A program made the translations under genes and the position numbers. This document shows, one piece after another, positions 42,528 through 53,059 of a stretch of 64,000 bases of DNA. The notes below the pieces were generated by a model. It was not told the DNA's origin, made no database searches, and saw only the letters and a list, made by a program, of their open reading frames with translations. How positions within the stretch are numbered: position 1 is the first letter of the stretch; each line of letters starts with the position of its first letter. Source of the stretch: Burkholderia cepacia ATCC 25416 (GTDB lineage Bacteria; Pseudomonadota; Gammaproteobacteria; Burkholderiales; Burkholderiaceae); the NCBI RefSeq assembly GCF_001411495.1, contig NZ_CP012981.1, forward strand, positions 2,232,001-2,296,000. The letters are read 5' to 3'.

Positions 42528-43038
42528 CATTGATGAGTTCGTTCTGGCGCGTGTCCGGAGATACAGGAGCAAGTCCACGCGGCTTGATGATCTTTGGAAT
42601 GCCCGTTGGCAAGACGATTCCCCATTCTCGGGTCGCACGTGTCAGGACACGGTTCAGCAGGTTCAGTTCGTGAATGTCGGTCTGGGCTGAAACCGTTTGC
42701 AGTCGCGCATCGCGGTAGGCGGCAAGGTGCATCGGCGCGAGAACCGACAACTTGTAAGCGCCAACGCGTTTGTTCAATGCCTTCGCCCGACCGATGTCAG
42801 CCGAACCGCTTAGCTTGGTCGGTGACACGTCACGCAGACAGCGGTCGAGTAGATCCGCGACTCTTGTGCACTCGGCTTCTTCGCGGTTGACGCACACGCT
42901 CATGTCGATTTCCGATTCGATCATGCGGCCCCATGCAAGGGCATCCGCCTTCGTTTCGAACATCTTCGCCTTTGATGGACGGCCCGTCTTGCGGACTTGG
43001 CACATCCTTCCATTTTTTCTTTTGCGTACGGTCGCCAT
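42496..43038 (-). pseudogene. Truncated integrase of element 2
   Basis: A 180-residue frame starts MATVRKRKNGRMCQVRKTGR (basic N-terminal DNA-binding part), continues through KTKADALAWGRMIESEIDMS-like sequence and a core-binding domain (NKRVGAYKLSVLAPMHLAAYRDARL), and stops before any catalytic Arg, His or Tyr. A full tyrosine integrase is about twice as long. It lies 104 bases from the right att repeat and reads away from it. Confidence 0.8.
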
Positions 43039-43141
43039 ACGGTCTTCCAGGAGAAAACCGGGTGTGACCAGAGTGTGACTAGAGACCTTTAAAATCCCAG
43101 AAGCTCTTGCCAGATAAGGAGCAGCGCAAAGCGTGTTCACA

Positions 43142-43187
43142 CCTTCTAAGCCGTAGGTCACACGTTCGAGTCGTGTAGGGCGGGCCA
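43142..43187 (+). repeat. Right att repeat (end of element 2)
   Basis: This 46-base copy runs from the tRNA anticodon loop to CCA and is identical to the matching part of 33002-33062. It lacks the ATGGAATCAATG extension: what follows CCA (GTCTCAGC) is chromosomal. That places the original tRNA 3' flank here, next to glmS, and shows the extension came from the elements. Confidence 0.92.
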
Positions 43188-43235
43188 GTCTCAGCACTTG
43201 AAGACCTTCACCAGTCCGCCAGCGGTACCCCCCCC

Positions 43236-45053
43236 TCACTCCACCGTAACCGATTTCGCCAGATTCCTCGGCTTGTCGATATCCGCCCCACGCAGACACG
43301 CCGCGTGATACGCGAGCAACTGCAGCGGCACGACGTGTAGGATCGGCGACAACAACCCGTAATAATCCGGCATCCGCAGCACCGACACGCCTTCGCTGTT
43401 GTCGATCCGCGTATCGGCGTCGGCGAACACGTAAAGCTGCCCGCCGCGTGCCCGCACTTCCTGCATGTTCGACTTCAGCTTCTCGAGCAGCGCATCGTTC
43501 GGCGCGATCGTCGCAACGGGCATCGTGTGCGTCACGAGCGCGAGCGGCCCGTGCTTGAGCTCACCCGCGGGATACGCCTCCGCATGGATGTACGAAATCT
43601 CCTTCAGCTTCAACGCACCTTCGAGCGCGATCGGGTAGTGCAGCCCGCGTCCGAGGAACAGCGCATTCTCGTGCTGCGAGAATTCCGCCGCCCAGCGCTC
43701 GATCTGCGGCTCGAGCCCAAGTACGTCCTCGAGCGCGCCGGGCAGCCGCCGCAATTGCATCGTGTAGCGCGCGAGCTGTGCATCGTCGACGTAGCCGCGC
43801 AGCCGCCCGAGCGTGACGGCGAGAATGAACAGCGCGACGAGTTGCGTCGTGAACGCCTTGGTCGACGCGACGCCGATTTCCGGGCCGGCCCGCGTCAGGA
43901 AGCGCAGGCCTGCCTGCCGCATCATCGCGCTGGTCGGCACGTTGCAGATCGCCAGCGTATCGATATGGCCGAGCGCCTGCGCATACTTCAGCGCGGCGAG
44001 CGTGTCGGCGGTCTCGCCGGATTGCGACACGCTCACCACCAGCGTATTCGGCGTTGCGAGCGCGTCGCTGTAACGGTATTCACTCGCGATCTCGACCTGG
44101 GCGGGCACGCGCGCGATCGTTTCGAGCCAGCGGCGCGCGGTCAGGCCGGAATAGTGGCTCGTGCCGCACGCGAGAATCAGCACGTTGTCGATCTGCTCGA
44201 ACGCGCGCGCGGCGTCGGGGCCGAATACGGCCGGATCGAACAGCCCGGCATCCGGGATGGTCGCGGCTACGGCCTGCGGTTGCTCGAATATCTCTTTCTG
44301 CATGAAATGCCGGTACGGCCCGAGTTCGACCGCGGCCTGCGCGGACGAAATGGTCTGTACCGCGCGCTCGACCGGCGCGCCACCGCGATCGAGTACGCGC
44401 ACGCCGCCCGGCGTCAACTCGACGATGTCGCCTTCCTCGAGAAAGATGAAGCGGTCGGTGATGCCGGCGAGCGCGAGCGCGTCGGACGCAAGAAAGCATT
44501 CGCCATCCGTCACGCCGACGACGAGCGGCGAGCCGACCCGTGCGCCGATCAGCCGCTGCGGCTCGTGCTTGCTGAACACCGCGATCGCGTAGGCACCGTG
44601 AAGTTGCGACGTTGCCGCGCGCACGGCGGCGAGCAGGTCGCCGCGATACTTGCTGTGGATCAGGTGTGCGACGACCTCGGTGTCGGTCTGGCCGTCGAAT
44701 TCGTAGTGCGCGTCGGAAAGTTGCTTGCGCAACGTTTCATGGTTCTCGATGATGCCGTTGTGCACGAGCGCGATTTCGTCGCGCGAGAAGATCGGATGCG
44801 CGTTGCAGGTGGCCGGCGCACCGTGCGTCGCCCAGCGCGTGTGCGCGATGCCGGTGCTGCCGGTCAGGCCGGCGGTGCGCACGTGCGCGTCGAGATCGGC
44901 GACGCGCGACACGCTGCGCTCGCGGCGCGCCTGGCCGTCGACGACCGTTGCCACGCCGCATGAATCGTAGCCGCGATATTCGAGGCGACGCAAACCTTCA
45001 ATCAGAATCGGGACGATGTCCCGTTGCGCGACTGCGCCGACGATGCCACACAT
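43236..45053 (-). CDS. glmS: Glutamine-fructose-6-phosphate aminotransferase
   Basis: The 605-residue enzyme makes glucosamine-6-phosphate from fructose-6-phosphate and glutamine. Cys2 (CGIVGAV) is the glutaminase nucleophile; RWATHG, HNGIIEN and [11 protein letters not shown] belong to that domain. The two SIS domains carry [23 protein letters not shown] and STKAFTTQ, and the C-terminus ends [11 protein letters not shown] as usual. It supplies the substrate for glmM and here also adjoins sugar genes. The stop lies 49 bases from the right att repeat. Confidence 0.96.
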   Translation of the reverse strand: MCGIVGAVAQRDIVPILIEGLRRLEYRGYDSCGVATVVDGQARRERSVSRVADLDAHVRTAGLTGSTGIAHTRWATHGAPATCNAHPIFSRDEIALVHNGIIENHETLRKQLSDAHYEFDGQTDTEVVAHLIHSKYRGDLLAAVRAATSQLHGAYAIAVFSKHEPQRLIGARVGSPLVVGVTDGECFLASDALALAGITDRFIFLEEGDIVELTPGGVRVLDRGGAPVERAVQTISSAQAAVELGPYRHFMQKEIFEQPQAVAATIPDAGLFDPAVFGPDAARAFEQIDNVLILACGTSHYSGLTARRWLETIARVPAQVEIASEYRYSDALATPNTLVVSVSQSGETADTLAALKYAQALGHIDTLAICNVPTSAMMRQAGLRFLTRAGPEIGVASTKAFTTQLVALFILAVTLGRLRGYVDDAQLARYTMQLRRLPGALEDVLGLEPQIERWAAEFSQHENALFLGRGLHYPIALEGALKLKEISYIHAEAYPAGELKHGPLALVTHTMPVATIAPNDALLEKLKSNMQEVRARGGQLYVFADADTRIDNSEGVSVLRMPDYYGLLSPILHVVPLQLLAYHAACLRGADIDKPRNLAKSVTVE

Positions 45054-45102
45054 GACACGCCTCCTTCCCGTTTAGTGATCATGGACCGCACGCGCCGTTG
45101 CG

Positions 45103-46191
45103 TCAGCGCGATGCGGTTGCCGTTGCCGCCGCCGTCGTGAGCCCGCATCGAGCGGGGATGACGGGATCGGCCATCCGGCTTTCGAATGCCAGATAAAGCG
45201 ACTCTTCCAATACGTTCCAGTGCGCGCCGTGCCGGTATGGCCCCGATCGCGCTTGCCAGCAGGCAACCGTGCTCCAATCGTTCATCTTGACCGCGACCAG
45301 CGCGATCAGGCTCCACGGGTAGTCGGTGTTGGCAAGTTGCGGCCAGCTCCTGCCGTACTTCCGGATCCACCGTGCATAGATCGCCTCGCCGGATTGTTCG
45401 GGAACCTGAATACCGGACAGGAGCGGGAGTATTTGCGCGATCTTCGCCGGGTAAAAACTCGCATCGCTGACCTGCTGCGTGCTGGCGCGAAAACCGGATG
45501 CCGTGCCGCGCCAGAACACCTTCAGGATCGCGGAGGCAAGCTGGTCGGCGCGCAGGCTCCACGGGCCCGCATGCGTGTAGTCGGCGCGCCGGACGTAGTA
45601 CGCCGCGAGTGCCTGGAACGCGCTGTGTACCTCGACGTTGTCCATCAGCAGCGCGACGTGCAGTGAAGACGAGATCTGATACACGCCGGAGGGCTTGTCG
45701 AGCAGCGTCTCCAGATGCGTGGCGGCGCGGTTCAGGCTGAGTTCCCACGCGGCGGGCAAGCTGCCGGGCGGCGCGAAGCGGGCGAGCAATTCGATCCAGG
45801 TCGCCGTCATCGCGTCGTCGGTTTCCGCTTCGGCACATGAGCGGTAGCGGCCGTCCTTCACGCAGTAGCGATCGAAGCCGCCATCCGGGCGCTGGCGCGG
45901 CAGCAACCATGCGATCCACGCGAGTGCGGCCTGACGGGCGTCGAGTTGCGCGTCGGACGCGGCGAGCAGCGCTTTTGCCGCGAAATACGGATCGATGCCG
46001 ACGCCGTTCAGGCGCACGGTGATCGCACCGTCGGTGCGCTGGTACAGCCCTTCGAGCCGGAGTTCGGTGGCGCTCGCGTGCAGTGCGAAGCCGCACGCGG
46101 CGAGACAGCAGGCGACGTGCCAGAGGCGGCACAGCGCGATGGTGGCCGCGACGCGCGAGCGTGCGGTCGGGGAAAGCGCGGGCCGTTTCAT
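45103..46191 (-). CDS. Secreted hypothetical protein, possible alpha/alpha-toroid fold
   Basis: The 362-residue protein has an Arg-rich start and a signal peptide (WHVACCLAACGFALHASA). The mature part is helical with AALAWIAWLLPRQRPDGGFD, a motif like those of terpenoid cyclase/glycosidase alpha toroids, and paired helices with Trp and Tyr (ANTDYPWSLIALVAVKMNDW). This suggests a carbohydrate-related periplasmic enzyme, but no catalytic residues can be named. AGGAG lies 8 bases before the ATG at 46191. It lies upstream of glmS on the same strand. Confidence 0.65.
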   Translation of the reverse strand: MKRPALSPTARSRVAATIALCRLWHVACCLAACGFALHASATELRLEGLYQRTDGAITVRLNGVGIDPYFAAKALLAASDAQLDARQAALAWIAWLLPRQRPDGGFDRYCVKDGRYRSCAEAETDDAMTATWIELLARFAPPGSLPAAWELSLNRAATHLETLLDKPSGVYQISSSLHVALLMDNVEVHSAFQALAAYYVRRADYTHAGPWSLRADQLASAILKVFWRGTASGFRASTQQVSDASFYPAKIAQILPLLSGIQVPEQSGEAIYARWIRKYGRSWPQLANTDYPWSLIALVAVKMNDWSTVACWQARSGPYRHGAHWNVLEESLYLAFESRMADPVIPARCGLTTAAATATASR

Positions 46192-47515
46192 GTCCTGGGC
46201 TCCTGCGCGGGGTCCTGTGCAATCGTCGCCGGGCGCGGCGTTGGCCGCGTCGCGTCTGGCGAGCGTGTCGACGTTGCGGCTCGGGTTCACGGTGATGCGG
46301 GTGAACCCGAGGCTCGTACCGGGATATGCGTCCACGAGGCAGTTCCCTGCATCGGAGCCTGAACCTGGCCCGCGGATCGCGTATTGCAACAGGACACGTC
46401 GGCACGCGCGGTGCGCAGGAGCGCTTGTTTTTCGCTCCCGGCGGACGCGTCGCGTTTCCTCCCGGCTTCGTTGCTTGGGCGTCCCCGTTCGTCCGCTGTC
46501 CGGCGCGTGCTTCGAGGTACACCTGACTGTCATTAAGCAAGGCGTGAGCCATCGGCCGCGATGCCGCGCGCAGCAAGGAGCAGGGGCGGAGGCCGGGGGC
46601 GTGGCGCGGACAGCGGCGGCGGATTTTGATTCATCGAAGAATCAGCCCGCGTGCAGGCCGATTGCCCGCGCGCGACCGGGATTGCAGCCCGCACGTTCGA
46701 TGGGTCCATCGAATTGTCTGTCGAACGTGTGCCGCGCCGGCAGCGTGACTTTGCGCGGTGATGCGCGCGGTGTCGTTCGTTGTGTGCGCATCGGCCGGGG
46801 TGCCGATGCGATTCATGCAGGCGCATGCGCTGCATTGGCCGCGCGTCGATGTATCCGCCCCGTTTCGGATCAGCGTTACACATTCGCAACATTTCGCATG
46901 CATCGATTCGTGCGACGTGAAGGAGGTTGCACGTCAGGTAAATCCCTCGTGCGGGATCGCGGCCGAGCGGCCGATTGCGCCGCCCGCTGCACAGACAAAA
47001 GTGGCGGATCGAGTAAACGCAACGCGCTTCGACAGATCCGCGAGATCCGATGCGAAACGAATGCGCGACACGCGTCCGCGATTCGTCGGACGACGCCGCT
47101 GAAGGGGCCATGAAACTACCTGGATTTTTGCCTGTATCGCGCTTGACCGGCGATGCGACACGCGTAGCAGTTGTGAAACATTTCGTCGTGCATCGCGTGT
47201 GCACGGTGCATGCGATGTGAACCGGACACGGCCGCAGTACGACTGGTTTGAATATTGCTGTAGTGGAGGGGGACGTGACGAACGGACGTGACGCCTGGCC
47301 AAGCGAGGAACGACTCATGACGTGACTGATCAAGTGCAACGAGACGCCGGTAGTACGACGATTCGCGTGGCGCAGACCACGTGGACAGGGCGGCGCGCTC
47401 GCTCCGCGACACTGCAGCGTGTCGATCGCGTGCGAGTACGGAAGGTGCCGTCTGATTACATGCTTCGCGCCGCGAGCAGGGTCATTCAGCGCGATATGGG
47501 TCTACGAGGATAACG
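46192..47515. other. 1.3-kb region without a recognisable gene
   Basis: Both strands were read. Open frames exist but have Arg/Ala-rich shadow composition and no motif or supported start. The region separates the minus-strand secreted protein from the plus-strand epimerase. A short direct repeat (GACGTGACG-type) occurs near 47270-47293. It may hold the divergent promoters and a long leader, or be the remains of deleted genes. Confidence 0.45.
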
Positions 47516-48733
47516 ATGAAAAAGATTTTGCTTGTGTTCGGGACTCGCCCGGAGGCCATCAAGATGGCACCGCTGGTGCGTGCATTAAAAGCACACGCGG
47601 GTGTCGACGCTAGGGTATGCGTGACCGCGCAGCACCGCGAAATGCTCGATCAGGTGCTGACGCTGTTCGACATCAAGCCCGACTACGATCTCAACGTGAT
47701 GCGGCAAAGCCAGACGCTGACCGACGTGACGACCGGCATTCTGCAGGCAATCGGCGTCGTCTTCGACGAGTTGCGCCCGGACGTCGTGCTGGTGCACGGC
47801 GATACGACGACCACGCTCGCGGTCAGTCTGGCGGCTTTCTACCGCTATTTGCCGGTCGGGCATGTGGAGGCCGGCTTGCGCAGCGGCGACATCTGGTCGC
47901 CGTGGCCGGAGGAGTTGAACCGCCGCGTGACCGACGCGGTATCGTCGTGGCATTTCGCGCCGACCGGGCAGGCACGCGACAACCTGCTCAGCGAGGGCGT
48001 GCCGGGCGCGGCGGTCGTACTGACCGGCAATACCGTGATCGATGCGCTGCACGAGGTCAAGCGCATGCTGGACTGCACGACGGCGCTGACGGAGAAGGTC
48101 GCGGGACAGTTTCCGTTTCTCGAGCCGTCGCGGCGCATGGTGCTGATCACGGGCCATCGCCGCGAAAGTTTCGGCGAGCCGTTCCAGAATTTCTGCGATG
48201 CGCTGTGCGCGCTCGCGAAGCGCTATCCCGACGCCCAGTTCGTCTATCCGCTGCACATGAATCCGAACGTGCGGGAGCCGGCGCGCGCCCGGCTCGGAAA
48301 CCTGCCGAACATCTACCTGATCGAGCCGCAGGAATACCTGTCGTTCGTATTCCTGATGTCGCGTGCGCATTTCATCATCACCGATTCGGGCGGCATTCAG
48401 GAAGAAGGGCCCGCGTTGGGCAAGCCGGTGCTCGTCACGCGCGAGACGACGGAGCGGCCCGAGGCGATCCAGGCCGGTACCGCGCGGCTCGTCGGTACCG
48501 ATCAGGAGCGGATCGTGTGGGAAGCGTCGCGGCTGTTCGACAGCGAGAGCGCTTACGGGGAGATGGCGCGCGCGAGCAATCCGTACGGCGACGGTCATGC
48601 GAGCGAGCGGATCGTTCATGCGCTGATGCGGAATTCGGGCGTACCCACGAAGGCGACGAGCTTTTCGATGGGGGCGGCGGAAATGCCGTTCAACGCGCTC
48701 ACGCTGGGGTTGCAGGCGTTGAGGTCGCGGTGA
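47516..48733 (+). CDS. wecB: UDP-N-acetylglucosamine 2-epimerase (non-hydrolysing)
   Basis: The 405-residue enzyme interconverts UDP-GlcNAc and UDP-ManNAc. It starts [20 protein letters not shown] and has [47 protein letters not shown] and [20 protein letters not shown], the complete family pattern. ManNAc precursors go into O-antigen or capsule. It stands alone with the long gap upstream and a hairpin downstream. glmS and the secreted protein are its nearest sugar-linked neighbours. Confidence 0.93.
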   Translation: MKKILLVFGTRPEAIKMAPLVRALKAHAGVDARVCVTAQHREMLDQVLTLFDIKPDYDLNVMRQSQTLTDVTTGILQAIGVVFDELRPDVVLVHGDTTTTLAVSLAAFYRYLPVGHVEAGLRSGDIWSPWPEELNRRVTDAVSSWHFAPTGQARDNLLSEGVPGAAVVLTGNTVIDALHEVKRMLDCTTALTEKVAGQFPFLEPSRRMVLITGHRRESFGEPFQNFCDALCALAKRYPDAQFVYPLHMNPNVREPARARLGNLPNIYLIEPQEYLSFVFLMSRAHFIITDSGGIQEEGPALGKPVLVTRETTERPEAIQAGTARLVGTDQERIVWEASRLFDSESAYGEMARASNPYGDGHASERIVHALMRNSGVPTKATSFSMGAAEMPFNALTLGLQALRSR

Positions 48734-48786
48734 GCATCGCGGCGCGCTAGCGTCCGAACCGCTCGTTGCAATCGCGGGATGATCCG

Positions 48787-48810
48787 GTCCGGCCAGGAGG
48801 CCGGCCGGAC
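48787..48810 (+). terminator. Hairpin after the epimerase gene
   Basis: GTCCGGCC pairs with GGCCGGAC around an 8-base loop, followed by GTTTGCGTTT. It lies 54 bases after the stop and probably ends the transcript. The remaining 520 bases up to 49331 show no supported gene. Confidence 0.5.
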
Positions 48811-49330
48811 GTTTGCGTTTGCGCGATCGATCATTTCCGGTTTCTCGGCCCGCTGATTGCACAGGGCGGGTCTGGTCGTCCGGCTTTGCTACCGCGGCAC
48901 CGCAGCGCCCGGCGAACGTGGCCAGTCGCCGTGCAAGAACGAGAGCGAACCACCTGCGGCCGTGCATCGAAACCTGAATCGCCAGCCCACCTTTCCGGCA
49001 AGCGTGACCGGTCGCGGCACGCCATCTCCGGGCAAATTTCCCGCTCCGATTACCTGAAACGCCCGAATCCCCCCGATCCGACGGCAAATCCGAAATGGTT
49101 CGATAATGCGGATCGGCGATCCATGCGGACGAGCGAGCGGCCGGGAATTCGTTGCCATGTTGCGCAGGCAACCGGGCCGCAGCATCGTTTGCAGCATCTG
49201 CCGGGCCGTGCCTGCAGGCAACGCGGCCCACGACACGGCGCCCTGCCTGGTTGTTCGGAATGTGCGCCGCGCCGTTCGAATCCCCACTCGATGCCCGCCC
49301 GAAGCGGGTATCGCAACCAGGAGGTGAACG

Positions 49331-49792
49331 ATGATCACGCTGACCGTCAACGGTAGCGAGCAGCACTTCGACGGCAATCCCGACATGCCGTTGCTCTGGT
49401 ATCTGCGCGATGTTCTCGGCCACACCGGCACCAAGTTCGGCTGCGGGATGGCACTGTGCGGCGCGTGCACCGTGCACGTCGACGGCGTCGCGATCCGGTC
49501 GTGCATCACCCCGGTCGCGGCCGCTTCCGGCAAGCGCGTGACGACGATCGAGGGCTTGTCGACCGATCTGACCCATCCGCTGCAGCAGGCGTGGCAGGAA
49601 CTGAACGTCGCGCAGTGCGGCTACTGCCAGTCCGGGCAGATCATGCAGGCCGCGTCGTTGCTGAAGACGAATCCCCATCCGACCGACGCCGACATCGACG
49701 ATGCGATGTCCGGCAACATCTGCCGCTGCGGCACCTACACGCGCATACGCGCGGCGATCCGTCTGGCCGTGCGCCGCGGAGGTGCCGCATGA
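49331..49792 (+). CDS. iorA: (2Fe-2S)-binding subunit of a molybdenum hydroxylase (IorA-like)
   Basis: The 153-residue subunit carries two [2Fe-2S] clusters: a ferredoxin-like N-terminal one ([14 protein letters not shown] with a further Cys in RSCITP) and a C-terminal one ([10 protein letters not shown] and GNICRCGTY). It passes electrons from the molybdenum subunit to an acceptor. It starts just after AGGAGGTGAACG, a strong ribosome site. The next gene overlaps its stop, so the two subunits are coupled. Isoquinoline 1-oxidoreductase is the nearest type, but the substrate may differ. Confidence 0.9.
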   Translation: MITLTVNGSEQHFDGNPDMPLLWYLRDVLGHTGTKFGCGMALCGACTVHVDGVAIRSCITPVAAASGKRVTTIEGLSTDLTHPLQQAWQELNVAQCGYCQSGQIMQAASLLKTNPHPTDADIDDAMSGNICRCGTYTRIRAAIRLAVRRGGAA

Positions 49793-52113
49793 GCGCGCCC
49801 GAACTCTCCGTCCATAACGAAAGCCGTCGCGCGCTGCTGCTCGGCTTCGCGTCCGGCGGGTTGCTGCTCGCGTTCGGCGTGCCGTCGCTCGTGCGCGCGG
49901 CCGTGCCGAGCCAGCCGCCCGTCAGTGCAGATCCGCGTTATGGCGGCGCGGGAATGCCGCACGGGTTGCGAGACGATCCGCACCTGTTCGTCGCGATCGC
50001 ACCCGATGGCACGGTCACCGTGACCTGCATCCGCTCCGAGATGGGGCAGGGCGTGCGCACGAGTGTCGCGCTCGTGGTGGCGGACGAACTGGGCGCGGAC
50101 TGGGCGCGCGTGAAGGTCGAACAGGCCGTCGGCGACGAGCCGCGCTACGGCAACCAGAATACAGACGGCTCGCGCAGCTTGCGCCAGAGCTTCGCCGCGT
50201 TGCGTCGCGCGGGCGCGGCGGCGCGCACGATGCTCGAACAGGCTGCCGCCGCGGCGTGGGGCGTCGACGCGCGGCAGGTCAAGGCAACCGTGCATGAGGT
50301 CGTCGACACGAAGAGCGGACGCAAGCTCGGCTTCGGCGAACTGGCGGCGAAAGCGGCCGCGTTGCCGGCGCCCGATCCGGCAACGGTGCCGCTGAAAGCG
50401 CCAGCCGAATTCCGCTATATCGGCAAGGGCCAAACGGCGTTGATCGACGGACGCGACATCGTTGCGGGCCGTGCGCACTACGGGATCGACACGCGGCTCG
50501 ACGGCATGCTGTACGCGGTCGTCGCGCGCCCGCCGACCTACGGGGACACGGTGGCGTCGTTCGACGCGTCGGCGGCGGAGAAGCTGCCGGGCGTCGTCAA
50601 GGTCGTGCCGCTCGCGCCGACGCCGCTGCCGTCCGGCTTCCAGCCGCTCGGCGGCGTGGCCGTCGTCGCGCGCGACACGTGGACGGCGATCCAGGCACGC
50701 GCGCAACTGAAGATCGACTGGAAGCACGGGCCCAATGCGAACTACGACTCGGCCGCGTATCGGAAGACGCTCGAAGCGGCTGCCGCGCAACCGGGCGACG
50801 TGATCCGCAACGACGGCGACGCGGCGGCGGCGCTGGCCGGCGCGGCGAAACGCGTGCGTGCGACCTACTACATCCCGCATCTCGCGCACGCAACGATGGA
50901 GCCGCCCGCGGCCGTCGCGCGCGTGGCGGACGGCCGATGCGAAGTGTGGACCTGCACGCAGGCGCCGCAGACCACGCGCGACGAGGTCGCGAAGGCGCTC
51001 GGGTTGCCGGGCGAGCGTGTGACGGTCAACGTGACGCTGCTCGGCGGCGGTTTCGGCCGCAAGTCGAAGCCCGACTACGTGGTGGAGGCGGCGCTGCTGT
51101 CGAAGGCGGTCGGTGCGCCCGTCAAGCTGACGTTCACGCGTGAGGACGACCTCGCGCACGACTACTTCCATGCCGTGTCGCTCGAAGCGTTCGACGGCGG
51201 GATCGATGCGTCGGGGAAAGTGGTCGCGTGGCAGCATCGCACGGTTGCGCCGTCGATCCAGTCGACCTTCAGGGCCGGCATCGTGCACGAGCAGCCGGGC
51301 GAGCTCGCGCAGGGGATCGCGGACCTGCCGTTCGCGATCCCGAACGTGCGGATCGAGAACCCGGCCGCGCAGGCGCACACGCGGATCGGCTGGTTCCGCT
51401 CGGTCTACAACATCCCGCATGCGTTCGGAATCCAGAGTTTCGTGTCGGAGCTGGCGCACGCGGCCGGCCGCGACCCGAAGGATTTCCTGCTCGAACTGAT
51501 CGGGCCCGCGCGGCGTTTCGAGCCGCACATCACGGTGAAGAACGTGAACTACGGCGAGGATCCGGCGCTGTATCCGGTCGACACCGGGCGGCTGCGCCGC
51601 GTGGTCGAGACGGTCGCGCGCGAGGCGGGCTGGGGGCGCAAGCTGCCGAAGGGGCACGGGCTCGGGATCGCCGCGCATCGCAGCTTCGTGTCGTATACGG
51701 CGGCGGTGTGCGAGGTGCAGGTCGATGCCGACGGCAAGATCACGGTGCCGCGGGTCGACATCGCGATCGACTGCGGGCCGCAGGTCAATCCGGAGCGCGT
51801 ACGCTCGCAGCTCGAGGGAGCGGTGGTGATGGGGCTCGGCATCGCGCTGCACGGCGAGATCACGTTCAAGGACGGCCATCCGGAGCAGAGCAACTTCAAC
51901 GGTTTCCAGGTGCTGAGAATGAACGAGGCGCCGCGTGAAATCCGCGTGCATCTCGTCGCGCCCGACGATTTCGCGACACCGCTCGGCGGCGTGGGCGAGC
52001 CGGGCCTGCCGCCCGTCGCGCCCGCGCTGACCAATGCGATCTTCGCGGCGACCGGCACGCGCATCCGCAGCCTGCCGGTTGCCGATCAGCTCGCGAAGCC
52101 CCGCGCGGGGTGA
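49789..52113 (+). CDS. iorB: Molybdopterin-binding subunit of an isoquinoline 1-oxidoreductase-type enzyme
   Basis: The 774-residue large subunit begins with a twin-Arg-like segment ([20 protein letters not shown]), suggesting export by Tat, then the xanthine-dehydrogenase-family molybdenum domain with [35 protein letters not shown] and [15 protein letters not shown] near the end; the last holds the catalytic-type Glu. It overlaps the IorA stop (ATGA). Members oxidise N-heterocyclic or aldehyde substrates; which one is not visible. The hairpin at 52127 follows. Confidence 0.88.
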   Translation: MSAPELSVHNESRRALLLGFASGGLLLAFGVPSLVRAAVPSQPPVSADPRYGGAGMPHGLRDDPHLFVAIAPDGTVTVTCIRSEMGQGVRTSVALVVADELGADWARVKVEQAVGDEPRYGNQNTDGSRSLRQSFAALRRAGAAARTMLEQAAAAAWGVDARQVKATVHEVVDTKSGRKLGFGELAAKAAALPAPDPATVPLKAPAEFRYIGKGQTALIDGRDIVAGRAHYGIDTRLDGMLYAVVARPPTYGDTVASFDASAAEKLPGVVKVVPLAPTPLPSGFQPLGGVAVVARDTWTAIQARAQLKIDWKHGPNANYDSAAYRKTLEAAAAQPGDVIRNDGDAAAALAGAAKRVRATYYIPHLAHATMEPPAAVARVADGRCEVWTCTQAPQTTRDEVAKALGLPGERVTVNVTLLGGGFGRKSKPDYVVEAALLSKAVGAPVKLTFTREDDLAHDYFHAVSLEAFDGGIDASGKVVAWQHRTVAPSIQSTFRAGIVHEQPGELAQGIADLPFAIPNVRIENPAAQAHTRIGWFRSVYNIPHAFGIQSFVSELAHAAGRDPKDFLLELIGPARRFEPHITVKNVNYGEDPALYPVDTGRLRRVVETVAREAGWGRKLPKGHGLGIAAHRSFVSYTAAVCEVQVDADGKITVPRVDIAIDCGPQVNPERVRSQLEGAVVMGLGIALHGEITFKDGHPEQSNFNGFQVLRMNEAPREIRVHLVAPDDFATPLGGVGEPGLPPVAPALTNAIFAATGTRIRSLPVADQLAKPRAG

Positions 52114-52126
52114 TGCAGTCCCCAGG

Positions 52127-52149
52127 CCGGGCCGTATCGTGCGGCCCGG
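52127..52149 (+). terminator. Hairpin between the hydroxylase and aldolase genes
   Basis: CCGGGCCG pairs with CGGCCCGG around a 7-base loop, 13 bases after the iorB stop. There is no T run, so it may only reduce read-through. Confidence 0.4.
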
Positions 52150-52181
52150 TACGCATCCATCCTTGAACAAGGAGTGTCGAC

Positions 52182-52949
52182 ATGGCCTCGTCCGATGTCA
52201 GCGTGAAGCAGGCGGTTTCCCCCACCGAATGGGACGCGCGAGTCAACCTGGCGGCGGCTTACCGCCTCACCGCGCTGTTCGGCTGGGACGATCTCGTGTT
52301 CACCCATATTTCCGCGCGCATCCCCGGCCCGGAGCATCATTTCCTGATCAACCCGTACGGCATGATGTTCGACGAGATCACGGCATCGTCGCTGGTGAAG
52401 GTGGATCTCGAAGGACGCAAGGTGTCCGAATCGCCGTACGAGATCAACCCGGCCGGCTTCACCATCCACAGCGCGGTGCACGCGGCCCGCGACGACGCGC
52501 TGTGCGTGATGCATACGCATTCGATCAACGGCGTCGCCGTGTCGGCGCAGGCGGGCGGGTTGCTGCCGCTGTCGCAGCAGTCGCTCGGCGTGCTGGCGTC
52601 GCTCGGCTATCACGACTACGAGGGCATTGCGCTCAACGAAGGCGAAAAGGCGCGCCTCGTGCGCGACCTCGGCGCCAACACGAACCTGATGCTGCGCAAC
52701 CACGGCCTGCTGACCGTCGGAGCGACGCCGGCAGACGCGTTCGTCGCGATGTATTTCTTCGAAGCGGCCTGCATGATCCAGGTGCGCGCGCAGGCCGGCG
52801 GCACCGCGCTGTTGCCGATCGCACAGCCGATTCTCGACGGCATCAAGCAGCAGATCGCCGCGGTGACGCGCGGCATGGGGGCCGGCGCGCTCGTCTGGCC
52901 CGGGCTGCTGCGCCGGCTCGATCGGCGCAATCCGGGGTACGCGGACTAG
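52182..52949 (+). CDS. Class II aldolase/adducin family protein
   Basis: The 255-residue protein has the class II aldolase fold: RLTALFGWDDLVFTHISARI, the glycine-rich NPYGMMFDEITASSLVKVD, then the metal-ligand HTHSINGVAVSA and a later His in LRNHGLLTVG. Members cleave or process sugar phosphates, hydroxy acids and aromatic compounds; the substrate here is unknown. AAGGAG lies before the start. It starts about 70 bases after iorB and precedes the acyl-CoA dehydrogenase on the same strand. Confidence 0.85.
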   Translation: MASSDVSVKQAVSPTEWDARVNLAAAYRLTALFGWDDLVFTHISARIPGPEHHFLINPYGMMFDEITASSLVKVDLEGRKVSESPYEINPAGFTIHSAVHAARDDALCVMHTHSINGVAVSAQAGGLLPLSQQSLGVLASLGYHDYEGIALNEGEKARLVRDLGANTNLMLRNHGLLTVGATPADAFVAMYFFEAACMIQVRAQAGGTALLPIAQPILDGIKQQIAAVTRGMGAGALVWPGLLRRLDRRNPGYAD

Positions 52950-53059
52950 CGCATCCGTCGTTGTTGTTTGCGAACGACCGTGCTAAATTCCTGCCAGCAT
53001 TCGCAATCACGGAACCCTTCATTCGGCTGACGAAGCCGGCTCCCCCGGGAGGCAGCACG

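Larger units (their letters stand above)
33063..43141. mobile_element. Element 2: T6SS effector island with decayed integrase
   Basis: Bounded by the middle and right att repeats, this 10.1-kb element carries a vgrG-effector-immunity-PAAR-Sel1 module on the plus strand, then an IS3-type remnant, an EF-Tu-domain-like gene and a truncated integrase transcribed leftward from beside the right repeat. The same organisation (integrase next to the right repeat) as element 1 indicates integration by the same route; loss of the catalytic half suggests it is now fixed. Confidence 0.75.

Noticed and set aside
48734..49330. Open frames between wecB and the molybdenum hydroxylase.
   Set aside because: They have no motif, no ribosome site and shadow-like composition; only the hairpin at 48787 is supported.
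49735..52170. An 811-codon minus-strand open frame.
   Set aside because: It is antisense to iorB with the composition of a GC-rich shadow frame.
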